A stretch of 20,008 nucleotides of DNA, from positions 1 through 20,008 of the IMG/VR virus record IMGVR_UViG_3300028596_000080. One strand, given 5' to 3'. The position numbers and the translations under genes were made by a program. Of this stretch, positions 1 to 8,139 are shown in pieces (position 1 is the first letter of the stretch; each line of letters begins with the position of its first letter). The notes beneath the pieces were generated by a model. That model was not told the DNA's origin. It saw only the letters and a list, made by a program, of their open reading frames with translations, and searched no databases. Source of the DNA: a virus.

Positions 1-53
1 ACTGGGCGGGCTTTGGGGAGGATCTGCAGCAGTTGCTGCTCATTGATGGGCAT
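1..53 (-). CDS. Endolysin, N-terminus only (probable GH19 chitinase-like lysozyme)
   Basis: This is the first 17 codons of a gene that runs off the left edge. The visible peptide is MPINEQQLLQILPKARP. From memory of the family, this matches the opening of GH19 (chitinase-like) endolysins of Pseudomonas phages, which typically begin with a similar ITEQQLLQILPNA segment. Such enzymes cleave peptidoglycan glycan strands during lysis. The start at 53 is preceded by GGAG at 60-63 with good spacing. The ATG four bases further upstream (57-55) hits a stop after five codons, so it is not the start. The gene follows the last spike gene and a strong terminator, the usual place for a lysis cassette. No catalytic residues lie inside the window, so the family call rests on the N-terminal motif only. 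Confidence 0.6.
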   Translation of the reverse strand, partial: MPINEQQLLQILPKARP

Positions 54-70
54 GCATTTCTCCAGGCAAT

Positions 71-94
71 AAAAAACCCGCCAAGTGGCGGGCT
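71..94 (-). terminator. Rho-independent terminator after the spike gene
   Basis: On the minus strand a GCCCGCC / GGCGGG stem with an ACTT loop is followed directly by six T residues. It lies between the stop of the spike gene (150) and the Shine-Dalgarno of the endolysin (60-63). Stem, loop and T run are all clean, making this one of the two best terminators in the window. Confidence 0.85.
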
Positions 95-149
95 AAAGAA
101 TTTCAAGATATAGACATCGCGCTAAACGCACGTCCAATGTGGCCTCAAA

Positions 150-1769
150 TTAGCCAACCCGCCAAACGGTACCGTCGCTAAAAACAGGTACTTTACCCAC
201 CCCGCCGCCCAATAATGCCGCATTGAAAACCGTGGTCTCCGCGTCAGAGACGAAAGCTCGCGCACCGAGACCAGCCGTAACAGCACTAGGGAGATTCGCG
301 ACAACGAAAACGGTGCTTTTGACTACCCCCCGCAGGACCGTCTCTTGCACTTCTTCGTTACCAAGCACAACTTGATCGTCACGGGTACTGTAGGTCTCGT
401 GCCCAATCGCGATCGAGTTTGATGCGTCAGTTTTCTGCAGCGCGTTATTCCCTGAACGATTACCGATAAAAATACTACCCAGCACTTCATCGGAAACCGC
501 CACGAGGCTCCTGCCCGCCTCATGCCCGATGGCTACAACATCGCTGCCCAGAAACTCTTCTACAGCACGATAACCGATGCCGATTACTCTGTTGCCGGCT
601 GGCGTGCCTCCTGTCCCGTCTGCCTGATTGATCTGTGGGAAGCCCGACGATATAGAGCCTGCCGATCCGCCGACAAATACGCAGTGGCTACCGTTTAGAC
701 GGTTTCGTCCGGCAGCTCTACCGACCACAATACATTCGTCCCCGTCTCGTTTGTACTCCCCGGAAACGTATCCCGCGAATATGTTGCCCGCTCCTTGGCA
801 CACCCAGCCTGCGCTGTCGCCTAGTCCAGTATTATTGCCAGCGTTCACTCCCTGTTCTAACGATCGGAAACCTACTGCGGTTGCGCCGACCCCAGTCGCA
901 TTGTAGCGACCTGCACGAGTGCCAACATATGTGCAATCTGATAGGTCAACTCCCATCTGTGCAGAAACCACACCAATTGCAATATTTGACGACTCGGTTT
1001 GTTGCAACTCCAGAGCGGACTCACCAATACCGATATTTGAACCGCCGGAAGTTACGCTATTACATGCTTTTAAACCAATCCCCATATTCCGCTGGCCGGT
1101 GGGCGGCACTGTTGGCCCGTAATTGCCAAGCCAAAAACCAAACGAGCTAGCATGCCACCGCGCGAGATCAGTACCCAACGCTTTGATATGAGTTTGCTGC
1201 GCAGTCCCCAGTGCCACTTGGCCACTCTGAGAGGCCAATGCATTGTGGCCAATTACTACAACATCATTGTTTTCAGCACCGCCCAGAGCATTAAATCCAA
1301 CTAGCGTTTGCCTAGACCCCGTGGTTGTGTTTCCGCCAGCATTTGTGCCGATAGCAGTGCAGGGCCCACCAGTCGATCTACTAAGAGCATACGCACCAAT
1401 GGCAACTATTTCATCACCGCTATATGCATATGCAGCGCTCCGGCCAATCGCAATATTAGAATCGCAATCTCCCGTCGCGAGAATCATTGCCTCCGACCCA
1501 ATAATTACATTATTGTCGGCGCCTTGGACGCGATATGCAGCACTCTCCCCAATCATGACGTTGTCGTTACCCGTGGAGTTATCGCGTCCAGCATTATTCC
1601 CTAAATAGACGTTTCGAACACCACTGGAAACTGCTTCACTTGAATTGAACTCTACCTCTTCTTTTTGAGTTCCTAGGGATTGTTGCTTATCGTCAGTGGT
1701 AGTTTGGTCAAGTTCACTCGACGGACTGGAACCATCAGACTGTTGTGATTTTCCGTTGTTGGATTTCAT
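150..1769 (-). CDS. Tail spike/fibre with beta-roll 'xIGxxA' repeats (YadA-head-like)
   Basis: This 539-residue protein is probably a trimeric receptor-binding spike. Residues 1-48 are a polar Ser/Gln/Glu-rich segment with no recognisable tail anchor. From about residue 54 to 470 there are roughly 23 copies of a degenerate unit such as NIAIGRSAA, VVIGHNAL or IGIGESAL. The period is near 20 residues and resembles the left-handed beta-roll of YadA-type adhesin heads. Two cap-like segments occur, QVALGTAQQTHIKALG (184-199) and QVVLGNEEVQETVLRG (466-481), which suggests two successive roll modules. The last 45 residues (GARAFVSDA ... KVPVFSDGTVWRVG) resemble a C-terminal module common on phage fibres. 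GGAG lies just upstream of ATG 1769. The middle of the gene looks AT-richer than the tail genes (about 48% GC in the line at 1501). The receptor is unknown. Confidence 0.75.
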   Translation of the reverse strand: MKSNNGKSQQSDGSSPSSELDQTTTDDKQQSLGTQKEEVEFNSSEAVSSGVRNVYLGNNAGRDNSTGNDNVMIGESAAYRVQGADNNVIIGSEAMILATGDCDSNIAIGRSAAYAYSGDEIVAIGAYALSRSTGGPCTAIGTNAGGNTTTGSRQTLVGFNALGGAENNDVVVIGHNALASQSGQVALGTAQQTHIKALGTDLARWHASSFGFWLGNYGPTVPPTGQRNMGIGLKACNSVTSGGSNIGIGESALELQQTESSNIAIGVVSAQMGVDLSDCTYVGTRAGRYNATGVGATAVGFRSLEQGVNAGNNTGLGDSAGWVCQGAGNIFAGYVSGEYKRDGDECIVVGRAAGRNRLNGSHCVFVGGSAGSISSGFPQINQADGTGGTPAGNRVIGIGYRAVEEFLGSDVVAIGHEAGRSLVAVSDEVLGSIFIGNRSGNNALQKTDASNSIAIGHETYSTRDDQVVLGNEEVQETVLRGVVKSTVFVVANLPSAVTAGLGARAFVSDAETTVFNAALLGGGVGKVPVFSDGTVWRVG

Positions 1770-1784
1770 ATTCTCTCCAGATAT

Positions 1785-1806
1785 AAAAACCCGCCAATCG
1801 GCTGGT
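1785..1806 (-). terminator. Weak terminator-like hairpin upstream of the spike gene
   Basis: On the minus strand ACCAGCC and GGCGGGT pair around a GATT loop with one internal A-G mismatch, followed by five T residues. It lies between the SGNH paralogue stop (1824) and the spike start (1769), directly before the spike's GGAGAG. It has the same layout as the elements at 71-94, 5385-5407 and 14420-14441, but a poorer stem. Confidence 0.5.
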
Positions 1807-1823
1807 ATGAGGGGTGCTTTTAC

Positions 1824-3206
1824 CTACTTCGGCTGGTTAGATGATAGCAGCGGGCTCCGCAGGAAGCTTACGGCCGGCACGTACAGGGTGTTCAGGGCAT
1901 AACTGCGTGACTTCAACAACTGGTTGATGCCGGTGTACGGCATGGTCGCGCCAACCGTTGGGTTGAACAAAATCGGTTTCGCGCCAATGGAACGGATGTA
2001 ATCGAGCAGATAGGTGATCTGAAACTGGAAAACCTGCGGCGACCTATCTTGATAGTAGTCATTGGTGGACCCAATCACCCAAACATAATCTGGCTTTTCT
2101 TTGGCCACATCTGCAAAGAAACGAGCCACCATCTGGTCAGTGCGGTTGCCCGGTATCCCCTTGCTGATCACTTGTGCGTTGTCCAGCCGCTCCTTCAGGC
2201 GCTGGTGAATACCGCCACCTGGAGTGGACCAACTGTCCCCCAGAATCACATGCTTGCCACGATTGAGCTCTTCGGCCGGTGAAAGAGCGTGGTAATGAGT
2301 GATCGAGCCTGGGTAGAAGACGGCTGCACCAGATGTTGGCACTGTGACTTTCACCCGAATTTTACTGCCAGCAACAATCGTGTAAGGGATGTCGACGGAG
2401 GCGATGGTGTTGTCTCTGGTAACCTGGGTCCTTGCCACCTCAACCACTTCGCCGGTCTGCCGAAGCTCGGTCACGACGATATCGAGAGTGGCCGCTTGCT
2501 TGCCGTCCTGCTTGCCCGGGTTGATCACAATATTGGTGACCATGTTCTCGTAGAGCGATACGGCAGGCTTCGACGCGACGCCACTGCCGGCGTTTCCTGT
2601 ATGTACAGCGATACCTATGCCATCCTCAGGCTGACCACCAACGTCACCATAGCCGGACGCCGGAGCTGGCATGGACTTGGCGCCGTTGATAGTTTCCCAC
2701 CCAGCCGTCGACTTGAACTGCACTGCACGACGCAGCATCGGCCTTTGCGCTAATTGGCGAAGCGCATCATCCACCACACAGGCGAACCCGAACTGATTGG
2801 CGTGCGCATCATCACGGTAGAAGTTATAGAACTTCCCGCCTTGAGTCATTGCGCGCGGCAGTGGACGGTCGATGGTTACTTGGTCATTCCCGGCATCAGT
2901 GATCACCACAGGGTAATACGTTCTGTCGTCCCCTTCGTAGCAGGCTAGTTGGCCACGGCTGAAGCCTTTGATTGTGGAAAGTGGAATCACCGATCCGCCA
3001 GCAGCAACGGGAGCCCGGGCCGTAGCAGTAATGATGCCCCCCGGCTCATTGGTGTACCACCCCACACCGGACAGCGTGCCGAAGTGAAGGTCGATGAAAG
3101 CGGGATTCAGGTCGTTGTGCTTGATGGGTTCAGCTACAACAGGCGACGCAGCTAGCAGAGCCGTAAACAGGGAAGCCAGGAAACGCATGCGGAACTTTCC
3201 GTCCAT
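1824..3206 (-). CDS. SGNH/GDSL hydrolase-like protein with Sec signal peptide (paralogue of the fibre at 3228-5369)
   Basis: This is a 460-residue protein, or 454 if translation starts at the second ATG (3188). The sequence from that second Met, MRFLASLFTALLAASPVVA, has a basic n-region, a hydrophobic core and V-x-A before EP. That is a textbook signal peptide, predicting export across the inner membrane. The rest is paralogous to the upstream fibre, sharing LNPAFIDLHFG, YNFYRDDAHAN and NRGKHVILGDSW. SGNH block I is GDSW (Ser325 in 460-residue numbering), a block-II-like segment is GIPGNRTDQ, and block III is GSTNDYY (Asn382). No DxxH block V is visible and the protein ends soon after KSRSYALN. 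The fibre's anchor is absent. The substrate could be an acetyl group on LPS or capsule, but that is inference. Both starts have only weak GGA-type ribosome sites. Confidence 0.75.
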   Translation of the reverse strand: MDGKFRMRFLASLFTALLAASPVVAEPIKHNDLNPAFIDLHFGTLSGVGWYTNEPGGIITATARAPVAAGGSVIPLSTIKGFSRGQLACYEGDDRTYYPVVITDAGNDQVTIDRPLPRAMTQGGKFYNFYRDDAHANQFGFACVVDDALRQLAQRPMLRRAVQFKSTAGWETINGAKSMPAPASGYGDVGGQPEDGIGIAVHTGNAGSGVASKPAVSLYENMVTNIVINPGKQDGKQAATLDIVVTELRQTGEVVEVARTQVTRDNTIASVDIPYTIVAGSKIRVKVTVPTSGAAVFYPGSITHYHALSPAEELNRGKHVILGDSWSTPGGGIHQRLKERLDNAQVISKGIPGNRTDQMVARFFADVAKEKPDYVWVIGSTNDYYQDRSPQVFQFQITYLLDYIRSIGAKPILFNPTVGATMPYTGINQLLKSRSYALNTLYVPAVSFLRSPLLSSNQPK

Positions 3207-3220
3207 GAGTAGTTCCGCAT
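3187..3220 (-). promoter_or_regulatory. Perfect 10-bp inverted repeat enclosing the SGNH paralogue starts
   Basis: The arms ATGCGGAACT and AGTTCCGCAT (minus strand) are perfect reverse complements separated by 14 nt. The loop holds the ATG at 3206. The distal arm overlaps the weak ribosome site of the second start and ends in the AT of its ATG (3188). Folded as RNA it would occlude the second start and present the first in the loop. No T run follows, so it does not look like a terminator. The structure is directly visible; a translational control role is inference. Confidence 0.5.
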
Positions 3221-3227
3221 TATCACA

Positions 3228-5369
3228 TCACACCAATGATTGCTGCCAGCAGATGTCGGCCAAAATCCAGGCGGTGATCGGCGACCCCGTACCATTGGTC
3301 ACGCTCAATTTCACGAACCGCAAAGCGGTGTCAGTCCTGGGTAGCGGGAAGTCATTGGTGACGCCTATGCCCGTGAAAGTCGAGAGATCGACCGCGCCAG
3401 CGCCATCGGCAGCCGAGCTGTACTCCAGCTTCAGCGTCATGCCTACAAGTGATTGAGTCAGGAAGCGGAGCATCGCCGGCAGCCTAGTTTGCCCCGGGCT
3501 CACTGCCAGGACTGTGGTAGCACCAGCCGCTACAGTGACCGATCCCGAGTAGGTGAAGTTGCGTTGTACGCCCCCAGGGCCGTTAGGCCCCAGCTCCTGC
3601 GGAACGTAACGGATATTGAGCGCGTAGCTCCGCGACTTGGTCAGTTGCTCCGGCACATAGCTGATCGCGCCTACCGTGGCATTGAAGAAGATCGGTTGAG
3701 CGCCAATTTGCTGGATCATGTTGCGCAACTGGTGGATCTGCTGCTCAAAATCAGCATTGCTCACATCGGCGTAGTAATCATTCGTGCCGACCATGACCCA
3801 TACGTAATCGGGGTTCTGCGGGACTACATCCGTTTGAAAGCGAGCGATCAACTGCGACGCCCGGTTTCCTGGCACGCCTGCACTGACCACGGAGGCCTTG
3901 TTGAGTCGAGCAATCAGTCGGTTGTGGAAATCGCCACCACTGGTGAACCAGCTGTCGCCAAGCAATACATGCTTCCCTCTGTTGACGTCGTTCAGATACC
4001 CGCCAACACGGTTGTGCATCATCGCGCCGATGTAGAAGCGCCAAGGCCCAGAGTTTGGAGAGAGAACACGGACGCGAATGTAGCTTCCCGGGCGGGAGGT
4101 GTACTTGAGCTCCTGCAAGCCTGCCGCTCCCCATGCTGGGGTGACAGCGAGGAAGGCGATGGTCTGCGTCAAGCCCTCGGCCGTTGTCTCCTCGACGCCA
4201 ATGTTGACCGTTCCAGTGAAACCACCGTCTCGGGTGCCTGGGTTGATGTAGATTTGCGTGACGTAGTCACCGCCGGTCAGGGCGACGGGGCGTGATAAAG
4301 CGCCAGCGTTCGCCGCCGATGCGTGCTGGACCAGAATAGAGCGCTCGCCAATTGCTGCGCCGCTCGGGTTGTCGTAGCTCGTGGCGGTTTGCGACGTAAG
4401 CGTAGCGCCAAGAACTGGAGTCCATACGGAAGCATCTTTCGCCTGGTACTCGGTGCGCATCAGTCGCTTTTTGCTGAGTTGCCTCAGGCCGTCATCACAC
4501 ACCGCATTGAAGCCATACGTGTTGGCGTGAGCGTCATCCCGGTAGAAGTTGTACAGCAGCGATCCATTGGCGACTGGAGCCGGGAGCGGAAGTGCCATCG
4601 TGAGCGTCAGGGTGCCGATCAGCTTGATCACCGACGTGTAGTACTCGCCATTTGTGGCCAAGTACACTACAAGCTGCCCACTGTAGAGGCCTGTAACGTT
4701 GTTCACCGTGATGGTGTTTGACGTTGATCCGGTCACAGTGTGAGGAACAATGTTGCCTGGCTCAGAAGCAGTCCATCCAACACCCTGCAGAATTCCGAAG
4801 TGCAGGTCGATCAGAGCGGGCTCAAGTGTGTTGCCGAATAGACGATTGACATTCCCTGCTGCAGCGATGGCGCTCGCATTGGCTTGAATCTGCGTTGCTT
4901 GAGACAGGTTCACTGCCTCAATAGCGGAAAGATCGGCATCGACCGTGCTCCCCCCCCTATGCACCATCGTCGCGCCAGTCGAAGAGGCCAACGCCTGGCG
5001 CAAGGCGGCATCCCCGACAGCCTGAAGCTTTGGTGCATCCGTGGCCCAGGTCCCGGTCAGTGTCAGCGGGATATCCGCAGCATTGATCACCCTGTACAAC
5101 TCGCCATCACGCTGAACCAGCTGGGTTTGCCGATCTACGACGATGCCGGCGCCATAAATCACGTAGACCGACTCATAGCCCTGCGCGATCAGGTAGTCAG
5201 TTACTTGCTGCATGATCCCGCGCCAGGACTTCAACGGCACGCCAAGACGGCTCAGATACTCGGCCAGAGGTCCATTGAGCAGTAAGTCGATGATACTGGT
5301 ATTGTCGTAGAGGTCGCGGGGATCGCTGGAGCCATCCGGTTCAACGGGGTTGCCAGTGTTGTAGCGCAT
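3228..5369 (-). CDS. Anchored tail fibre/spike with SGNH-hydrolase-like domain
   Basis: This 713-residue fibre probably binds and may deacylate a surface polysaccharide. Residues 1-135 form a tail-attachment region starting MRYNTGNPVEPDGSSDPRDL, a motif shared by many Pseudomonas phage fibres, followed by the segment LYRVINAADIPLTLTG. A helical linker spans about 115-175. The region shared with the downstream paralogue runs from about 182 to 565 and includes YNFYRDDAHAN near 273. SGNH block I is GDSW (Ser473), a block-II-like segment is GVPGNRAS (Gly501), and block III is GTNDYY (Asn530). No DxxH block V is seen. Residues about 585-713 form an extra beta-rich C-terminal domain absent from the paralogue. 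ATG 5369 is chosen because CCGGAGAATCT precedes it. A GTG at 5384 would place that ribosome site inside the coding region. Confidence 0.8.
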   Translation of the reverse strand: MRYNTGNPVEPDGSSDPRDLYDNTSIIDLLLNGPLAEYLSRLGVPLKSWRGIMQQVTDYLIAQGYESVYVIYGAGIVVDRQTQLVQRDGELYRVINAADIPLTLTGTWATDAPKLQAVGDAALRQALASSTGATMVHRGGSTVDADLSAIEAVNLSQATQIQANASAIAAAGNVNRLFGNTLEPALIDLHFGILQGVGWTASEPGNIVPHTVTGSTSNTITVNNVTGLYSGQLVVYLATNGEYYTSVIKLIGTLTLTMALPLPAPVANGSLLYNFYRDDAHANTYGFNAVCDDGLRQLSKKRLMRTEYQAKDASVWTPVLGATLTSQTATSYDNPSGAAIGERSILVQHASAANAGALSRPVALTGGDYVTQIYINPGTRDGGFTGTVNIGVEETTAEGLTQTIAFLAVTPAWGAAGLQELKYTSRPGSYIRVRVLSPNSGPWRFYIGAMMHNRVGGYLNDVNRGKHVLLGDSWFTSGGDFHNRLIARLNKASVVSAGVPGNRASQLIARFQTDVVPQNPDYVWVMVGTNDYYADVSNADFEQQIHQLRNMIQQIGAQPIFFNATVGAISYVPEQLTKSRSYALNIRYVPQELGPNGPGGVQRNFTYSGSVTVAAGATTVLAVSPGQTRLPAMLRFLTQSLVGMTLKLEYSSAADGAGAVDLSTFTGIGVTNDFPLPRTDTALRFVKLSVTNGTGSPITAWILADICWQQSLV

Positions 5370-5384
5370 AGATTCTCCGGGCAC

Positions 5385-5407
5385 AAAAAGGCCCGCGCTA
5401 GGCGGGC
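5385..5407 (-). terminator. Terminator-like hairpin between the tip protein and the fibre
   Basis: On the minus strand GCCCGC and GCGGGC pair perfectly around a five-base loop, followed by CTTTTTG (five T). It lies downstream of the tip gene stop (5428) and immediately before the fibre's GGAG and ATG 5369. Confidence 0.75.
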
Positions 5408-5427
5408 ATGCTCGTTTCAGGTGCCGG

Positions 5428-8139
5428 TCATGCCGGCGGGAAGTTGTCGTCGTCCAGGTAGACGCGCTCGTCGTAGTTCACTGCGGTGACGTTGCAGCTG
5501 ACGGTGCCGCTTGGGTTGACCTCTTTGATCAGTGCGGGATAGCAGAACTTGGCCTTTGGCCCGAACTGGAGCACTGGCGCGTCCATAGCGCTGTTCAGCA
5601 CCGGAACGAAATCCAGACTAGGGATGGTCAGGCGGTAGTCATCGATGCGGGTCGCCACGTAGGGGCCAGAGGCGCTGCCATCACGACGCCGAAGAGCAAT
5701 CCAGTGCTCACCACCTGCCGACCAGTCGAAACGCTCTGAGGAAACTAGCATGTGCTGGCTACCCAGCTGCGCATACCCCTTGAGCATTGCGCTCTGGCCG
5801 TAACCCGGCGTGGTATCGCCAAGCAGCGCGTAGTCGAGATATCCGCTATTGAGCGCGTCCAGCTCCGTGGTAAAGCTGTACCGCTTGCGCTGGTAGACCT
5901 GCTGCCGGCGGCGGCGCATACCGTAGCGCCAGGCCCGGGTCTCGTCGCTGATTCCCTCTACCTTGACCTTTTCGGTTCTCAGCCCGAGATCGCCGGGCAA
6001 GCGGCATTCAACTGTCTCGACCTGCCAGGTGGTGCCGTCCGTGTACTCAACATCGACACCATCGAAGTCATCCTCTGTGACGTGTTCGGCCTCTCGCTTG
6101 AGTGACTTGGTCATCACCTGAGGGTTATAGATGTGGTCGAAGTCCGGGCCGCGCGGCTCATCACGCACCGGGCGAATCAGGCCTCGATCAATCGTCAGCT
6201 CGGAGAATCCAACTTGAAGAGCTTCGATCATGCAGGCTTTGACCGTGCTGGCCGAGTCGATCGTCCGGTCGTAGTAGTCGCCGCGGGCAGTCCAGATCGC
6301 CTGCAGGCGGTCCAACTCGTCAAGATCCAGGTCTGAATCCCCATCCTCCACCGAGTATCCGACGCTCTGCGCGACATATCCAATCCAGGCCGCGATGTCA
6401 CGGGTCGGCTCTGGCGCAGTCCATGCTCCGTCACGCCGGGTGCGCAGCTTGCGCATGGCGATCACCGATACCTGGCTCTCGGATTGGGATGCGATACGGT
6501 TGCCGCCCTTGACCCGCAGGGCCAGCAACGTCACGCCGGCGTAGCTGGTCGGCGCCGGCAAGTTCGCGCGCAGGCCGTACCACTGGACGGTGTTGGCGTC
6601 CTGGGTGCTAGTTGACTTGGCTCCGATACGCCGCATCCGCACTTCTGGCCGGATATTGCCAGGAATGTCCATGTACTCGGTGAAACCGAGCTGGTCCAGG
6701 GTCATCTGGGTGTAGGTCTTCTTGAACGAAGTCCAGGCGCCTGCTGCAGCGATGTCGCGGTACTGCATCTCGACGGTCACCGACAGGTTGTTCAGGTCGC
6801 CCTTCCCGCCCACATGCACCAAGCCTTGAGGAAAGAAGATGTCCCAGCCAATGCGGCTTGTGGTCGTCCCAGCAGGGCACGCCGGGAACGGGCCAGACCA
6901 GTCGCCCTCTTGCGTTGATCCGTCTAGGGTCAGGACCGCCGCAGAGGTGGTCAGCGCGTCATACCCGGGCCAGGTCGCATCGTTGTCACCCGTAGCGTTC
7001 ATGCGCTCGACCGATATGGCTGACGTACTGGCCGCTGTGATGCGGTAGCGCAGGCCACGGAAGCCAATGCCCATTACCAGGCCGGTACCGAGCGCCAGGC
7101 CGGTTGCAGCGCCTCCGGCGGCCCAGTCGAGCGTCATCTCGTCTGGTGCGGATCCGACGCCAGGGGTGTACGTGGCCACGGTGTAGTTGCCAGCATTCGC
7201 GCCGACGATCTCGATTGGCATACCCACGTACAGCGCGAACTGGTCGAGGTTTCCGCGAATGATGTCCCGGCCGGCGCCGCCGTCGATTACATCCAATGGA
7301 TAACCGACCTCAATGCGAACGATCATGCCGGCGGCCCAGCCTGCCGGGAACTGGCCCGCTCCGGTGGGCACTGTGATGGTTTTCCCAGCGAACTGGTACG
7401 ACTGCGCGCTTGGCACCGGCGTCACGGCATAGGTTGCCTTCAGCTCAATGCCGGCGGCACCGGTAGAGGTGGCCCCAACCTCGGGCGCGGAATGCCACCA
7501 CTTGGCGGCAGTCTCGGCTGACAGGTTGGCGCCCGGTTCGTACAGCGTGAATTCGGCGTCCTCGCCAAGCGAGATAACCGGCGTTTCGCCGATCAGGATG
7601 CTGCTCACCGGAATGTCGTAGCTGCCCTTCCCCACTACCAGCAGCATCTCGATCCACTGCGAACGTGGGTCGTCGAAGTACCTGTTCGGTGGTAAGGCAT
7701 AGTCGGGGTATGGACGCTGTCGGCCGGCGATCTCACGGATGACCGCATTCAGCTTCACCTGGTTGCCCTTTACCGTGGCCAGGCTCAGGTCATTGCCGCG
7801 CTTCGTGTTGCCGCCGCTGTTCAGGGACGGCATCTTGGGCATCAGCGCTCCCAGTACTGCCTTGGCACCGAACACCAGCGCCAAGGTGATCGAGAACGGG
7901 TCAGTGCCCTTCGGCTCCCGGTAGATCTCGACACGATCCTCAGGGCCGAACTCGATAGTCGCCCACTGGGTCGGCAGCGCGCGGTCTCCATTGATGAACA
8001 CGCTTACCGGCAGCTCTGCGGGCTCTACCTCTTTCGGCATGCCGTCAGCACGGAACCAGGCCAGCACGCTCTGCCGGCTTTCCACCGCACGCAACTCTGC
8101 AGGCCCGGCAGCGAGCTTGTTTGGGTAGATTTCGATCAT
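5428..8139 (-). CDS. Host-specificity/central tail tip protein, TipJ/lambda gpJ-like
   Basis: This 903-residue protein should form the central hub of the tail tip that closes the tube and contacts the host envelope. It opens MIEIYPNKLAAGP. A hydrophobic Ala/Gly-rich stretch at about 81-100 is followed by GNDLSLATVKGNQVKLNAVIREI, a sequence style I associate with the TipJ family. The end YDERVYLDDDNFPPA is also typical. It is shorter than lambda gpJ (1132 residues) and seems to lack gpJ's long C-terminal receptor-binding part, consistent with that job having moved to the downstream fibre and spike. Start 8139 overlaps the preceding peptidase stop as ATGA. The frame stays open upstream to 8463, but that extension is Pro/Arg-rich, antisense-like in composition and overlaps the peptidase gene, so it was rejected. 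Confidence 0.85.
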   Translation of the reverse strand: MIEIYPNKLAAGPAELRAVESRQSVLAWFRADGMPKEVEPAELPVSVFINGDRALPTQWATIEFGPEDRVEIYREPKGTDPFSITLALVFGAKAVLGALMPKMPSLNSGGNTKRGNDLSLATVKGNQVKLNAVIREIAGRQRPYPDYALPPNRYFDDPRSQWIEMLLVVGKGSYDIPVSSILIGETPVISLGEDAEFTLYEPGANLSAETAAKWWHSAPEVGATSTGAAGIELKATYAVTPVPSAQSYQFAGKTITVPTGAGQFPAGWAAGMIVRIEVGYPLDVIDGGAGRDIIRGNLDQFALYVGMPIEIVGANAGNYTVATYTPGVGSAPDEMTLDWAAGGAATGLALGTGLVMGIGFRGLRYRITAASTSAISVERMNATGDNDATWPGYDALTTSAAVLTLDGSTQEGDWSGPFPACPAGTTTSRIGWDIFFPQGLVHVGGKGDLNNLSVTVEMQYRDIAAAGAWTSFKKTYTQMTLDQLGFTEYMDIPGNIRPEVRMRRIGAKSTSTQDANTVQWYGLRANLPAPTSYAGVTLLALRVKGGNRIASQSESQVSVIAMRKLRTRRDGAWTAPEPTRDIAAWIGYVAQSVGYSVEDGDSDLDLDELDRLQAIWTARGDYYDRTIDSASTVKACMIEALQVGFSELTIDRGLIRPVRDEPRGPDFDHIYNPQVMTKSLKREAEHVTEDDFDGVDVEYTDGTTWQVETVECRLPGDLGLRTEKVKVEGISDETRAWRYGMRRRRQQVYQRKRYSFTTELDALNSGYLDYALLGDTTPGYGQSAMLKGYAQLGSQHMLVSSERFDWSAGGEHWIALRRRDGSASGPYVATRIDDYRLTIPSLDFVPVLNSAMDAPVLQFGPKAKFCYPALIKEVNPSGTVSCNVTAVNYDERVYLDDDNFPPA

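Noticed and set aside
5370-5384. GTG start giving a fibre five residues longer
   Set aside because: The Shine-Dalgarno GGAG lies inside this extension and points to ATG 5369.
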